A stretch of 64,000 nucleotides of DNA, taken from contig NZ_CP029761.1 in NCBI RefSeq assembly GCF_006874585.1, positions 135,001 to 199,000 of the forward strand. The letters run 5' to 3'. Positions 1 to 8,133 of the stretch are shown here, piece after piece (within the stretch, counting starts at the first letter, position 1; each line of letters begins with the position of its first letter). The stretch is from Sphingomonas sp. IC081 (GTDB taxonomy: Bacteria > Pseudomonadota > Alphaproteobacteria > Sphingomonadales > Sphingomonadaceae). Both the position numbers and the translations under genes were made by a program. The notes under the pieces were generated by a model. The model made no database searches, had not been told where the DNA came from, and saw nothing but the letters and a program-made list of their open reading frames with translations.

Positions 1-64
1 CTGCGCAGGGTAGCCCCTAGTGGGCAGGGTTTACCGATCCAGCGAATTTATTCACGGAGTGCCC

Positions 65-409
65 ATGGCGCGCGTTACTGTCGAAGACTGCGTCGACAAG
101 ATCCCCAACCGGTTCGATCTCGTCCTGCTTGCCGCGCAGCGTGCGCGCGAGATTTCGGGCGGTGCCGAACTCACGCTCGAGCGTGACCGCGACAAGAATC
201 CGGTCGTTGCCCTGCGCGAAATCGCCGAGCAGAACGTCAAGCCGAACGAACTGAAGGAATCGCTCGTCACCTCGATGCAGCGCGTGCTGCCGGATGACGA
301 CGACGAGATGGACGAAATCGGTTCGCTCAGCCAGTCGGCCGAGGCCCTGCGCATCACCGCTTCGGCGCCGACGCGCAACACCTCGATCGGTGGCGACTAC
401 GACGGTTGA
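65..409 (+). CDS. rpoZ: DNA-directed RNA polymerase omega subunit
   Basis: Small RNA polymerase subunit that helps fold and assemble the beta-prime subunit. The 114-residue product opens with [20 protein letters not shown], the conserved omega N-terminus, followed by a helix with [10 protein letters not shown] and an acidic tail (DDDDEMDE) usual in alphaproteobacteria. The ATG at 65 is preferred over upstream in-frame starts because GGAG lies at 56-59 and the family signature begins exactly here. The gene stands alone; a 12-bp palindrome AGCCACGTGGCT follows at 435-446, function unknown. Confidence 0.96.
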   Translation: MARVTVEDCVDKIPNRFDLVLLAAQRAREISGGAELTLERDRDKNPVVALREIAEQNVKPNELKESLVTSMQRVLPDDDDEMDEIGSLSQSAEALRITASAPTRNTSIGGDYDG

Positions 410-480
410 TCTTTTCCTCGCATGCGTCCTGTTGAGCCACGTGGCTTGACTATCGGCGCATCGCGGGCAACCATCGGCAG

Positions 481-1359
481 GTGGTTGCAGGAAAGCACAA
501 ATTGCCCCGCATAGCCGGGAGCGGCGGGTCGGCCCTGAAGAGGGTTCGGCCCGTTGTCGTGTCGGCGACGGAGGGCGCCGGGGCGGTCAAGGCGGGCCGC
601 GAGGATGCCGCGAAGGCACTGCGCGGTGCCACCATCGCCATCTACAGTGTCAAGGGCGGGGTCGGTAAGACCACCTTTGCCGCAAATCTTGCCTGGTGCT
701 CCGCCCGGCTCGGGCAGCGCACACTGCTCTGGGATCTTGATGCCGCAGGGGGATCCGGCTTCCTTTATGGCCTGGAGCCGCGCGGCACCCGCCTTGCCGA
801 GGACGTCTTCACCAAGGACCGCCCGGCTGCCAAGCTGATCCAGCCCACCGGCAATCCGCTTGTCGACGTGCTGCCTGCGGACGAGAGTATCCGCGCGCTC
901 GATGCCCAGTTGATGCGCATCGGCAAGCGTAGGCGCCTCGCGAAGCTGGCTGACGAACTCTCGGCGGATTATCCGCGCATCGTGCTCGATTGCCCGCCGG
1001 TGCTGAACGAGCTATCCGCGCAAGTCGCGCGCGCTGCCGATCTGGTGATCGTGCCGCTGCCGCCTTCGCCGCTCTCGGCCCGTGCGCTCGAACTCGTGGT
1101 GCGCGAGATTGCCGATACCACCAAGCGCCATCCGCCGATCCTGCCGGTACTCTCGATGCTCGACATGCGACGCACGCTCCACCGACAGGTCCGCGAGGCG
1201 CAACCGGACTGGCCGGCGGTGCCGTATGCCAGCGTTGTCGAGCAATGCGCGGTGCGCCATCAGCCGGTCGGGGAAATCGCCCCGGCCAGCCCGGCCGCAA
1301 AAGCCTTTGCCATGTTGTGGCGGGCGATCGAGGCGAAACTGGCGGAGCGTAGAGCTTAG
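481..1359 (+). CDS. ParA/MinD-family P-loop ATPase
   Basis: Deviant Walker A ATPase of 292 residues. After a basic N-terminal extension of about 50 residues comes KGGVGKTT (58-65), then a Walker A-prime segment LLWDLDAAG and a switch-like VLDCPPVLNELS. Family members position chromosomes, plasmids, septa or protein arrays using ATP-driven dimerisation. No parB partner or parS-like site was seen next to it, so it is probably an orphan ParA whose cargo cannot be deduced. The start is a GTG with no strong Shine-Dalgarno sequence; a start further inside the extension is possible. Confidence 0.8.
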   Translation: MVAGKHKLPRIAGSGGSALKRVRPVVVSATEGAGAVKAGREDAAKALRGATIAIYSVKGGVGKTTFAANLAWCSARLGQRTLLWDLDAAGGSGFLYGLEPRGTRLAEDVFTKDRPAAKLIQPTGNPLVDVLPADESIRALDAQLMRIGKRRRLAKLADELSADYPRIVLDCPPVLNELSAQVARAADLVIVPLPPSPLSARALELVVREIADTTKRHPPILPVLSMLDMRRTLHRQVREAQPDWPAVPYASVVEQCAVRHQPVGEIAPASPAAKAFAMLWRAIEAKLAERRA

Positions 1360-1461
1360 AGCAGTTCCCGATCCGATTGCATCGGATCAACTGCTCTAAG
1401 ATTTTGGTTTTCCGCGTTTTCCGAGTCATCAGGTGATTCCACCTGATTAGAAAACGCTCTA
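1356..1461. repeat. Dispersed palindromic repeat, copy 1
   Basis: Two adjacent inverted repeats between convergent genes. The first has arms TTAGAGCAGTT (1356-1366) and AACTGCTCTAA (1389-1399), with an inner stem GATCCGAT/ATCGGATC. The second has ATCAGGTG (1428-1435) and CACCTGAT (1440-1447), flanked by TTTTC and GAAAA-like sequence. The second half closely resembles 5407-5454 in this window, so it is a dispersed element. Placed between convergent genes it could also act as a bidirectional terminator. Confidence 0.75.
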
Positions 1462-2433
1462 ACGCGAGGCTCGGATGAACGTCGCGATATCGGGCACCAC
1501 GTCGGGCACCAGCGGCAGGTCCGGGTTGGCGTAAGTGGCGAGGTTCGCGGCGCGATCGTCGGAAGTCACGACTTTCAGCACATGGTTGGTATCGGGCAGC
1601 AGGCGCAGCTGTGCCTTGGGCTGGGCCTGCCCCAGCAGGGCGGCGTCTTCCTTGCTCACCTGAATGTCACGCTCGCCCTGAAGGATCAGCACCGGGCCGC
1701 GGTAGGTGGCGACCAGCTTGGCCGGATCGAGCGCCATGGCGCTGATCAGGAAGCCCTGCACGTTCGCACGGAACAGCGGGGCGAGGGCGGGGTTCAGTCC
1801 GGAGGCATCGACGCGGCGCCCGGCTTCCAGTTCGGTGATCGCGCGATCGGCCTGATCGAGCAGCGGCGCGTTGGCGGGGTTCGCATGCAGTTGCCCGCGC
1901 AGCACTGCGCCGAACGGACGCCCTGGTGTCGCAATCAGGATCAGGCCGCAGATGCCCTCAGGTGCGTGCGAGGCCGCAGTTTTGCGCGAGGCGGTAAGGG
2001 CGACCAGCCCGCCTTCGCTATGCCCCAGCAGCCACACGCATTTTCCGCCGGTGCGGGCGCGGATGCTGGAGACCCAGTTGTGAACGTCGGTGGCATAGTC
2101 TTCCATCGTCACGGCATTGGCATCGGGCACGGCGGCGGCACTGGCAAAAAGGCCGCGTTTGTCGATGCGCACGCTGGCGATGCCCTGCGCGGCAAGCCCT
2201 TCGGCGATCAGGCGCAGCGAGGCGGCCTTGACGCCCAGCGGGTTGTTGCCGTCGCGGTCGGTCGGCCCGGAGCCGGGGATCATCAGCACAATCGGCGTCG
2301 CGGCATTGGAGGGCGAGAGCATCGTGCCCTTGAGCGGGCCGTTGGGGCCGGGGGCCTCCACGAAGGTCTCCTTGACGGGCGGCGATGTGCCCATCAGGGC
2401 GGCGGCGGCCAGCAATGCAGCGAGGGTCCGCAT
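1459..2433 (-). CDS. Alpha/beta hydrolase, secreted or periplasmic
   Basis: Serine hydrolase of 324 residues. The N-terminus (MRTLAALLAAAALMGTSPP) looks like a signal peptide, an oxyanion-type MIPGSGPTDRDGNNP follows, and the nucleophile elbow GHSEGG places the serine at residue 139. A C-terminal GERDIQV and a DTNHVLK supply plausible catalytic Asp and His. This arrangement is typical of serine aminopeptidase/esterase-like hydrolases. The substrate cannot be read from sequence. The stop codon overlaps the end of the repeat at 1356-1461. Confidence 0.8.
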   Translation of the reverse strand: MRTLAALLAAAALMGTSPPVKETFVEAPGPNGPLKGTMLSPSNAATPIVLMIPGSGPTDRDGNNPLGVKAASLRLIAEGLAAQGIASVRIDKRGLFASAAAVPDANAVTMEDYATDVHNWVSSIRARTGGKCVWLLGHSEGGLVALTASRKTAASHAPEGICGLILIATPGRPFGAVLRGQLHANPANAPLLDQADRAITELEAGRRVDASGLNPALAPLFRANVQGFLISAMALDPAKLVATYRGPVLILQGERDIQVSKEDAALLGQAQPKAQLRLLPDTNHVLKVVTSDDRAANLATYANPDLPLVPDVVPDIATFIRASR

Positions 2434-2437
2434 CGGT

Positions 2438-2707
2438 TCAGTCCTCCTTGCCCGAGCGCCACTTCCACCCGCCGCGCGTGCGGCGCGCGGTGATGACGAG
2501 GAACAGGCCCGTCGCCAGCAGGAACAGCACGAAAGCGGCGGTCCGCCTTCCGCCCGTGCCCATATGGTTCAGCAACCCGATCCCGGCCAGCGTTGCCACA
2601 TAGACGGCAATCACCAGCCAGCCCTGCCAGGCGATGGGGAGGCCCGCTCCGTAGCCTAAACGCTTGGGCGCAAACCAGGCCCCATCTTCGGTGGACTTGT
2701 GCATCAT
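2438..2707 (-). CDS. Small two-span membrane protein
   Basis: Hypothetical protein of 89 residues with two hydrophobic segments (about 27-46, GWLVIAVYVATLAGIGLL; about 57-73, AAFVLFLLATGLFLVIT) and a basic C-terminus (ARRTRGGWKWRSGKED). Its start overlaps the stop of the upstream ribbon-helix-helix gene by 4 bp, so the two are probably translationally coupled. It is the last gene of the SPFH operon. No function is recognised. Confidence 0.65.
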   Translation of the reverse strand: MMHKSTEDGAWFAPKRLGYGAGLPIAWQGWLVIAVYVATLAGIGLLNHMGTGGRRTAAFVLFLLATGLFLVITARRTRGGWKWRSGKED

Positions 2708-2913
2708 GCTTCACCCTCCTGTCTGGGCGGGCGGCCGCGTTTCACGGGTTCGCTCGCCGCCACTCTCACGCCGCGCCGGGCCAGGGCCTCGCGCAGCAAG
2801 ACTTCGACTTCGGCATTCACCGAGCGCAAGTCTGCCGCCGCGCAGCGTTCGAGCGCGGCGTAGAGCGCCGGATCGATCCGCAGCGGAAAGGCCTTCTTGC
2901 CGGGGTTAGCCAT
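2704..2913 (-). CDS. Arc-type ribbon-helix-helix protein
   Basis: A 69-residue protein. FPLRIDPALYAALERCAAADLRSVNAEVEVLLREAL fits the Arc/CopG ribbon-helix-helix DNA-binding fold: a short beta strand, helix, turn and helix with a conserved N-A-E-V segment. The C-terminus is basic (VKRGRPPRQEGEA). It sits between an SPFH-domain gene and a small membrane protein gene on the same strand. Such small DNA-binding proteins often repress their own operon; the palindrome at 3863-3878 upstream of the first gene is the obvious candidate operator, which is inference. Confidence 0.75.
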   Translation of the reverse strand: MANPGKKAFPLRIDPALYAALERCAAADLRSVNAEVEVLLREALARRGVRVAASEPVKRGRPPRQEGEA

Positions 2914-2932
2914 GGTACCTGGACAGACTGCG

Positions 2933-3844
2933 TTACTGGTAAAGGGTGCCGGCGTTCACAACGGGCTGCGTGTCCCGCTCGCCGCACAGCACGACCATGA
3001 GGTTGGAGACCATCGCCGCGCGGCGCTCGTCGTCCAGTTCCACCACGTTCTTTTCGGAAAGCTGCGTCAGCGCCATCTCGACCATCGAGACCGCGCCTTC
3101 CACCAGCTTGCGCCGCGCACCGATCACCGCTTCGGCCTGCTGGCGGCGCAGCATGGCCCCGGCGATCTCGGGCGCATAGGCAAGGTGAGTGAGGCCGCAT
3201 TCGTCCACGGTGATGCCCGCCACGCGCAGCCGCTCGATCAGTTCGGCGCGCAGTTCGCCGTTCACTTCCGCGTGGCTGCCGCGCAAGGTGATCTCGGCAT
3301 GCTCCACATCGTCATAAGGATAGCGCGAGCCGATCGAGCGCACCGCGGCCTCGATCTGCACTTCGACAAAGGCCTTGTAGTCGTCCACATCGTAGAGCGC
3401 CTGGGCGGTGTCGGCCACGCGCCAGACGACATTGGTGGCGATCTCGATCGGATTGCCGCGCAGGTCGTTCACCTTGAGCTTTTCCGAGACGACATTGTTG
3501 GCGCGCACCGAGATCTTGCGCTTGGCCATCCACGGCCAGGTCCAGCGCAGCCCCGCCTCGCGGTCGGTGCCGCGATAGGATCCGAACAGCGTCACCGCCA
3601 CCGCCTGATTGGGCTGGATCATGTAGAAGCCCGAGGCGATCAGGATCTGGCAGACCACGGCGGGCAGGATGAAGGCGAGGGAGGCCAGTATCGTTGCAGG
3701 TGCGGGATCACCGCTCGCCAGCGTGACCACGGCGAAGACGATGGCAGCCAGAACGCCGAGGAAAACCAGCAGCATGAGGTATCCGCTCATGCTCGACGCG
3801 GCGCGTTCGCGGCTGGAGTTGATGGGAAGATGCGACTCGGTCAT
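2933..3844 (-). CDS. SPFH/band 7 domain membrane protein
   Basis: SPFH (stomatin/prohibitin/flotillin/HflK-C) superfamily protein of 303 residues. Two N-terminal hydrophobic segments ([20 protein letters not shown] and [18 protein letters not shown]) precede the band 7 core, which has the usual [22 protein letters not shown] and [20 protein letters not shown] elements and ends in a [18 protein letters not shown] helix. Members scaffold membrane microdomains or regulate membrane proteases. The ATG at 3844 is chosen because GGAG lies about 10 nt upstream. It heads a three-gene minus-strand operon with a ribbon-helix-helix protein. Confidence 0.85.
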   Translation of the reverse strand: MTESHLPINSSRERAASSMSGYLMLLVFLGVLAAIVFAVVTLASGDPAPATILASLAFILPAVVCQILIASGFYMIQPNQAVAVTLFGSYRGTDREAGLRWTWPWMAKRKISVRANNVVSEKLKVNDLRGNPIEIATNVVWRVADTAQALYDVDDYKAFVEVQIEAAVRSIGSRYPYDDVEHAEITLRGSHAEVNGELRAELIERLRVAGITVDECGLTHLAYAPEIAGAMLRRQQAEAVIGARRKLVEGAVSMVEMALTQLSEKNVVELDDERRAAMVSNLMVVLCGERDTQPVVNAGTLYQ

Positions 3845-3862
3845 CGGCGGCAATCTCCATTA

Positions 3863-3878
3863 AATCTGATATCAGATT
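3863..3878. promoter_or_regulatory. Perfect 16-bp palindrome upstream of SPFH operon
   Basis: AATCTGATATCAGATT is perfectly self-complementary and lies 18 bp upstream of the SPFH start codon in an AT-rich pocket. Its position suits an operator overlapping the promoter or leader. The operon encodes a ribbon-helix-helix protein, a natural candidate for binding it. Confidence 0.6.
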
Positions 3879-4138
3879 AATATCGAAATGGCGCCTGGCG
3901 TCAAATGAATCCGCATCCGGGGTTGAAATCGGATCGATTCGCTCATATTGGACCCTTGCGGGCCGGGCCCCTCTGGCGCGGCGCCTCATAGCAGGCGCCA
4001 CGTGATGTCGGACCGCATCGGGTTGATCCCCGGTGCAGGTTTCCGAGTGCCCCTTCCAAGGCTCCGCAAGCTCGGCAATCCCAATGTGCCGTCGGGATCA
4101 TCCGATCGAACCAACCTTTGTTCGATAGGGATGCTGTT

Positions 4139-4315
4139 ATGACCGACCGTATGTTCCACCTGCTTGAGCGCTTCCAGATGCTCGACGCCCAGTTGCGCCG
4201 TGCGCAGGGCTCGACGCGCCGCAATCTGCTCAGGATTGCGGAGCTGGAGCGAAGGAAATTGAGAATAAGGGCCAGGCTGGCCCGGCTGTTCGTCCCCCCG
4301 ACGGCCGTAGTGTAA
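4139..4315 (+). CDS. YdcH-like (DUF465) small coiled-coil protein
   Basis: A 58-residue, highly charged helical protein. It has the pattern of the DUF465/YdcH family: FHLLERFQMLDAQL, then LLRIAELERRKLRIRARLARL, where a Leu-x-Arg-Arg-Lys-Leu segment replaces the usual LKKxKLxLKD. The function of the family is unknown. The ATG at 4139 is preferred to one at 4118 because it matches the family length. A GC-rich hairpin follows at 4329-4364. Confidence 0.6.
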   Translation: MTDRMFHLLERFQMLDAQLRRAQGSTRRNLLRIAELERRKLRIRARLARLFVPPTAVV

Positions 4316-4328
4316 GCCTGTTACCCTC

Positions 4329-4364
4329 GCGCCGGCGCGCTGCCCCCCATGTACGCGCCGGCGC
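4329..4364 (+). terminator. GC-rich hairpin between ydcH-like gene and terC
   Basis: Perfect 11-bp stem: GCGCCGGCGCG (4329-4339) and CGCGCCGGCGC (4354-4364), with a 14-nt loop. It is followed by TTCCTTCCTT rather than a clean U tract, so it could be a weak terminator for the small upstream gene or a leader structure of terC. Nothing distinguishes the two. Confidence 0.45.
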
Positions 4365-4390
4365 TTCCTTCCTTCAGCAGGACATGACTC

Positions 4391-5377
4391 GTGGAATTTC
4401 TCTTTGCTGACTGGCTGGGCACCCCGGTCTGGTTCTGGCTGGCATTTGTCGGCCTCGTGCTTGTACTCACCGCATTCGACCTCGGCTTCCTGCACAAGGA
4501 CGACCGGGAGATGGGCATTGCCGAATCGCTGAAGCTGTCGGTCTTCTACATCGCCATCGCCGTGCTGTTCGGCGGCTGGGTCTGGTGGACCAAGGGATCG
4601 GCGGACGGTATCGCCTGGTACACCGGCTATTTCCTTGAAAAGGCGCTGTCGATCGACAACGTCTTTGTCATCTCGATGATTTTCGGTTTCTTCGCGATTG
4701 CGCCCAGGTACCAGTACCGCGCGCTGCTCTGGGGCATCATCGCGGTGATCGTGCTGCGCGGCCTGATGATCGCGGGCGGCGTGGCGCTGGTCTCGCAGGC
4801 GCACTGGGTGATGTACATCTTTGCCGCGTTCCTCGTCTTCACCGGCGTGAAGATGCTGTTTACCGGTGATCATGAACCCGATGTCGCGCACAACCCGGTG
4901 GTCCGCTGGATCTCGCGCCACATGCGCGTGACCAAGGCGCACTACGGCCACCATTTCTTCGTGAAGGAAGCGAACGATACGGGCCGACTGGTCTGGGCCG
5001 CGACGCCGCTGTTCCTGGCGCTGGTGGTCATCAATCTGGCCGACCTGGTGTTCGCGGTGGACTCGGTGCCGGCGATCTTCTCGATCACCACCGACACCTT
5101 CATCGTCTACACCTCTAACATCATGGCGATCCTTGGCCTGCGCGCGCTCTACTTCGCGCTGGCGGCGATGGTGCACCGCTTCCACTACCTGAAGTATGCG
5201 CTGGCCCTGGTGCTGGTATTCATCGGCGGCAAGATTCTGGTGGCCGAGTTGCTGCTGGACGGCGCCAAGTTCCCGCCCTTGCTGAGCCTTGGCGTGACCC
5301 TGGGCCTGATCGGCGGCGGCGTCGGCTGGTCCTTGTGGAAGACGCGCGGTCAAGAGGCGGAGAGCGGCCACGCTTGA
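4391..5377 (+). CDS. TerC/Alx-family integral membrane protein
   Basis: Polytopic membrane protein of 328 residues with about nine hydrophobic segments. It has the two TerC hallmark acidic motifs: FLEKALSIDNVFVISMIF near residue 85 and INLADLVFAVDSVPAIFSIT near residue 220. Family members (Alx, MeeF, TerC) are linked to manganese export, metalation of secreted proteins or tellurite resistance. The start is a GTG; the upstream ATG at 4384 is out of frame. I looked for a yybP-ykoY manganese riboswitch in the leader and did not find its core. Confidence 0.9.
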   Translation: MEFLFADWLGTPVWFWLAFVGLVLVLTAFDLGFLHKDDREMGIAESLKLSVFYIAIAVLFGGWVWWTKGSADGIAWYTGYFLEKALSIDNVFVISMIFGFFAIAPRYQYRALLWGIIAVIVLRGLMIAGGVALVSQAHWVMYIFAAFLVFTGVKMLFTGDHEPDVAHNPVVRWISRHMRVTKAHYGHHFFVKEANDTGRLVWAATPLFLALVVINLADLVFAVDSVPAIFSITTDTFIVYTSNIMAILGLRALYFALAAMVHRFHYLKYALALVLVFIGGKILVAELLLDGAKFPPLLSLGVTLGLIGGGVGWSLWKTRGQEAESGHA

Positions 5378-5406
5378 ACTGGTAGGGCGCGCTGCGTTTG
5401 TTTTTC

Positions 5407-5454
5407 GCATTTTCCAAGTCGTCAGGCGACTTCACCTGACTTGAAAATGCTCTA
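5407..5454. repeat. Dispersed palindromic repeat, copy 2
   Basis: GCATTTTCCAAGTC (5407-5420) pairs with GACTTGAAAATGC (5438-5450) around GTCAGGCGACTTCACCT and is followed by TCTAG. It is nearly identical to the second half of the element at 1411-1461 (TTTTCCGAGTCATCAGGTGATTCCACCTGAT shortened to its core here). It lies in the 88-bp gap between terC and rluE. Repeats of this style are scattered through many alphaproteobacterial genomes. Confidence 0.75.
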
Positions 5455-5465
5455 GGGAAGACCGG

Positions 5466-6014
5466 ATGGCGCGCCTTATCCTCTTCAACAAGCCCTTTGA
5501 CGTCCTGCCGCAGTTCACCGACGCGCGCTCGCCCACCCCGCGCGCGACGCTATCGGACTATATCGGGGTGCCGGGCGTCTACCCTGCCGGACGGCTCGAC
5601 CGTGACAGCGAGGGGCTGATGCTGCTGACCGACGATGGCCGCCTGCAGGCGCGCATTGCGGACCCGCGCTTCAAGACGGCCAAGACCTACCTCGTGCAAG
5701 TCGAGGGCGAGCCGGACGAGGCGGCGCTTTCGGCCTTGCGCAAGGGCGTGACGCTGAACGACGGGCCGACGCGTCCGGCCGAAGTACGGCGGATCGACCC
5801 GCCCGAACTCTGGCCGCGCAATCCGCCGGTGCGCTTCCGCAAGACGGTGCCGGACTGCTGGATCGAACTGACCATTCGCGAAGGCCGCAACCGGCAGGTC
5901 CGCCGCATGACCGCGGCGGTGGGGCATCCGACCTTGCGGCTGGTGCGCTGGGCGATCGGCGGCTGGTCGCTCGAGGGAATCGCCCAGGGCGAATGGCGCG
6001 AACTTTCGGTCTGA
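5466..6014 (+). CDS. rluE: 23S rRNA pseudouridine synthase, RsuA/RluE type
   Basis: Stand-alone pseudouridine synthase of 182 residues without an S4 domain. The catalytic segment [20 protein letters not shown] carries the essential Asp (GRLDRDS, about residue 43), and the C-terminus has [25 protein letters not shown], the RsuA/RluB/E/F signature. Its size and lack of S4 fit RluE, which modifies one uridine in 23S rRNA; the exact target is inferred from family. The start has AGGGAAG 7 nt upstream. Confidence 0.85.
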   Translation: MARLILFNKPFDVLPQFTDARSPTPRATLSDYIGVPGVYPAGRLDRDSEGLMLLTDDGRLQARIADPRFKTAKTYLVQVEGEPDEAALSALRKGVTLNDGPTRPAEVRRIDPPELWPRNPPVRFRKTVPDCWIELTIREGRNRQVRRMTAAVGHPTLRLVRWAIGGWSLEGIAQGEWRELSV

Positions 6015-6066
6015 GCGGCGCGATCAGGCATCGGCGCCGCTCAGACCGGGAAGACGGCCTGTTCTA

Positions 6067-6834
6067 TCAGAACGGGAACAGCGCGTCGTAGATCTGCTGG
6101 CCCCAGCGGGCCTGCTGCGCGTCGGTGAGCTGGCCGCGGCCGCCGTAGCTGATGCGGGCATCGGCGATCTGGGAATGGCGGATCGAATTGTCGCGGGCGA
6201 TGTCCTCGGGGCGGATCACGCCGGTGACGATCAGTTCGCGCAGCTCATAGTTCACCCGCACTTCCTGGCGGCCCCGGATCTGCAGGTTGCCATTGGGCAG
6301 CACGCCGATCACCGAGGCGGCCATCGTCATGTTGATCTGTTCGCTGCGGGCGGTGTTGCCCACGCCCACCGCGCTCGACGAGGAACTGGTGTCGGCCAGC
6401 GAGGACGGGTCGGAGCCGGTCAGCTTGCCGATGTGCTTTTCAAGGCCGAGCAGCGCGGCCACGCCGGCGCTTTCGCTGCCGTTGCGGGTGCGCGTAGTGG
6501 TATTGGCGACCGTGGCATTGTCGGCGATGTTGATGCGGATGGTGACGATGTCGCCTACGCGGGAGGCGCGCTGGTCGTGGAAGAAGGCGCCGGCGCCGGT
6601 ACGGAACAGCGAGGCGCCGCGGGCGCCGTCGGCCAGCTGCGGATCGTCCACCGCACCGCGATCGGCGGTGCCCTGCTTGCCGATCGAGGGTTCGACGCGG
6701 GGTGCCACGGCGACTTCGGGCGCATCCATCTTCGGCGTCTTGCCGACGTTCTTGAGGCGGCCCACTGCACCGCAGCCGGACAGCAAGGTTGCGGCCATCA
6801 GCAGCGGGATAAGACCGGCACGGGTCGCTTTCAT
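6067..6834 (-). CDS. flgH: Flagellar L-ring protein FlgH
   Basis: Outer-membrane lipoprotein forming the L ring around the distal rod. The 255-residue product has a lipobox LLSGC with Cys21 as the lipidation site. It then shows SLFRTGAGAFFHDQRASRVGDIVTIRINIADNA and a C-terminal NLQIRGRQEVRVNYELRELIVTGVIRPEDI, both diagnostic of FlgH. Last gene of the minus-strand flgF-flgG-flgA-flgH unit, 19 nt after flgA. Confidence 0.97.
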   Translation of the reverse strand: MKATRAGLIPLLMAATLLSGCGAVGRLKNVGKTPKMDAPEVAVAPRVEPSIGKQGTADRGAVDDPQLADGARGASLFRTGAGAFFHDQRASRVGDIVTIRINIADNATVANTTTRTRNGSESAGVAALLGLEKHIGKLTGSDPSSLADTSSSSSAVGVGNTARSEQINMTMAASVIGVLPNGNLQIRGRQEVRVNYELRELIVTGVIRPEDIARDNSIRHSQIADARISYGGRGQLTDAQQARWGQQIYDALFPF

Positions 6835-6853
6835 GATCGGGGAATCCTGTGGC

Positions 6854-7291
6854 TTAACGGACGGGAATGCTGACCTGGCCCGGCGCCTCGGCGACGGCGT
6901 CGAGCGTGCGGCTGGTGGCGAGGTTGAGCACGCGCACCGGCTCGCCCTTGGCGGCGTCGCTGAGCGCGCGGCCGGCCGAGGTGATGCGCATGGTGCCCGA
7001 GGCGACCGAGATCGTCACCGCCTCGCCGCGCCGGACGAGGCGAGGCGGCACGACGTCCGCGGCGCGCACCGGGGCGCCGGCACTAAGGCGACGGCTGGCC
7101 TCCTGCCCGGCGGCCTCGGCCGGGGTGAGCGCGCCGCGCGCGGTGACGGCGGGTAGCGCGGCCTTGGAGAAGTCGCTGGCCGAAAGGCGTTCGCCGCGCT
7201 CGACCGTGCGGTCGAGCACGGCAGTGGCGACCGTGTCCGGGGCAGCGGCGGGAGCCGTGGCCGCGAGAGCAAGCACGAGTGCGGCGAACAT
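6854..7291 (-). CDS. flgA: Flagellar P-ring assembly chaperone FlgA (short form)
   Basis: Periplasmic chaperone for P-ring (FlgI) assembly. It has a Sec-type signal peptide (MFAALVLALAATAPAAA) and a SAF-like domain: LDRTVERGERLSASDF, then LSAGAPVRAADVVPPRLVRRGEAVTISVASGTMRITSAGRALSDAAKGEPVRVLNLAT, the characteristic FlgA C-terminal half. At 145 residues it is much shorter than enterobacterial FlgA (about 220), lacking the N-terminal extra domain, as is common in alphaproteobacteria. It begins 4 nt after flgG ends. Confidence 0.9.
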   Translation of the reverse strand: MFAALVLALAATAPAAAPDTVATAVLDRTVERGERLSASDFSKAALPAVTARGALTPAEAAGQEASRRLSAGAPVRAADVVPPRLVRRGEAVTISVASGTMRITSAGRALSDAAKGEPVRVLNLATSRTLDAVAEAPGQVSIPVR

Positions 7292-7295
7292 GACC

Positions 7296-8081
7296 TCAGC
7301 CCGCCTGCGTCGAGGTCTGGAGCATTTCGTCGGCGGTCTTGAGCACGCGGCTGTTCATCTCGTAGGCGCGCTGCGCGGTGATCAGCGAGGTGATTTCCGA
7401 GACCGGGTTGACGTTCGAGGCTTCGACAAAACCCTGGCTCAGCGAACCGAAGCCGGGCTCGGTCGGGGTCGAGACGGTCGGCTGGCCCGAGGCGCTGGTC
7501 TCCAGATAGAGGTTCGAGCCGACCGCTTCGAGGCCGGCTTCGTTGACGAAGGTCGCCAGTTCGAGCTGCCCGACGGTCTGGAGGTCGGTCTGGCCGTCGA
7601 TCTTGACCTGCACTTCGCCGGTCTTCGACACGGTGACGCTGGTGGCGCCCTGCGGGATGGTGATGTTGGGCTGCACGAGATAGCCGTCGGTAGTGACGAG
7701 CTCACCCTGGTCGGAGAGCTGGAACGAACCGGCGCGGGTATAGGCAAGGTCGCCCGAGGGCAGCTGCACCTGGAAGTAGCCCTGGCCGTCGATGGCAAGG
7801 TCGTAGGTGTTGCCGGTGTTGGTCAGCGCGCCCTGTTCGGTGATGCGGTAGATGCCGCCGGTCTTCACGCCCGCGCCGAGCTGGATGCCGGTCGGAACCT
7901 TGGTGCCGCTGTCGCTGGTGTTGGCGCCGGGACGGGCGACCTGCTGGTAGAGCAGGTCCTGGAACTCCGCGCGCTGGCGCTTGAACGCGGTGGTGTTCAT
8001 GTTGGCGATGTTGTTCGAGATGACGTCGACGTTGGTCTGCTGTGCAAGCATGCCGGTGGAAGCGATGGAGAGCGAACGCAT
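7296..8081 (-). CDS. flgG: Flagellar distal rod protein FlgG
   Basis: Distal rod protein of 261 residues. It has the N-terminal rod/hook motif (TGMLAQQTNVDVISNNIANMNTTAFKRQRAEFQDLLYQ), a central DLAIDGQGYFQVQLPSGDLAYTRAGSF and the C-terminal GFVEASNVNPVSEITSLITAQRAYEMNSRVLKTADEMLQ. The ATG at 8081 begins the conserved MRSLSIASTG; longer in-frame extensions lack family support. Second gene of the flgF-G-A-H unit. Confidence 0.97.
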   Translation of the reverse strand: MRSLSIASTGMLAQQTNVDVISNNIANMNTTAFKRQRAEFQDLLYQQVARPGANTSDSGTKVPTGIQLGAGVKTGGIYRITEQGALTNTGNTYDLAIDGQGYFQVQLPSGDLAYTRAGSFQLSDQGELVTTDGYLVQPNITIPQGATSVTVSKTGEVQVKIDGQTDLQTVGQLELATFVNEAGLEAVGSNLYLETSASGQPTVSTPTEPGFGSLSQGFVEASNVNPVSEITSLITAQRAYEMNSRVLKTADEMLQTSTQAG

Positions 8082-8133
8082 GATGGCTCCTTCGGGAAAA
8101 TGGGGTTGGGCGGGCGCGAAACGGTGATCGGGG

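Noticed and set aside
435..446. AGCCACGTGGCT palindrome after rpoZ as a terminator
   Set aside because: The stem has almost no loop and no U tract follows; left as an unexplained palindrome mentioned under rpoZ.
4316..4390. yybP-ykoY manganese riboswitch upstream of terC
   Set aside because: Only a simple 11-bp GC hairpin is present; the conserved riboswitch core sequences were not recognised and the leader is short.
6854..7291. flgA as a truncated pseudogene
   Set aside because: It has its own signal peptide and a complete SAF-type domain; short FlgA proteins are normal in this class of bacteria.
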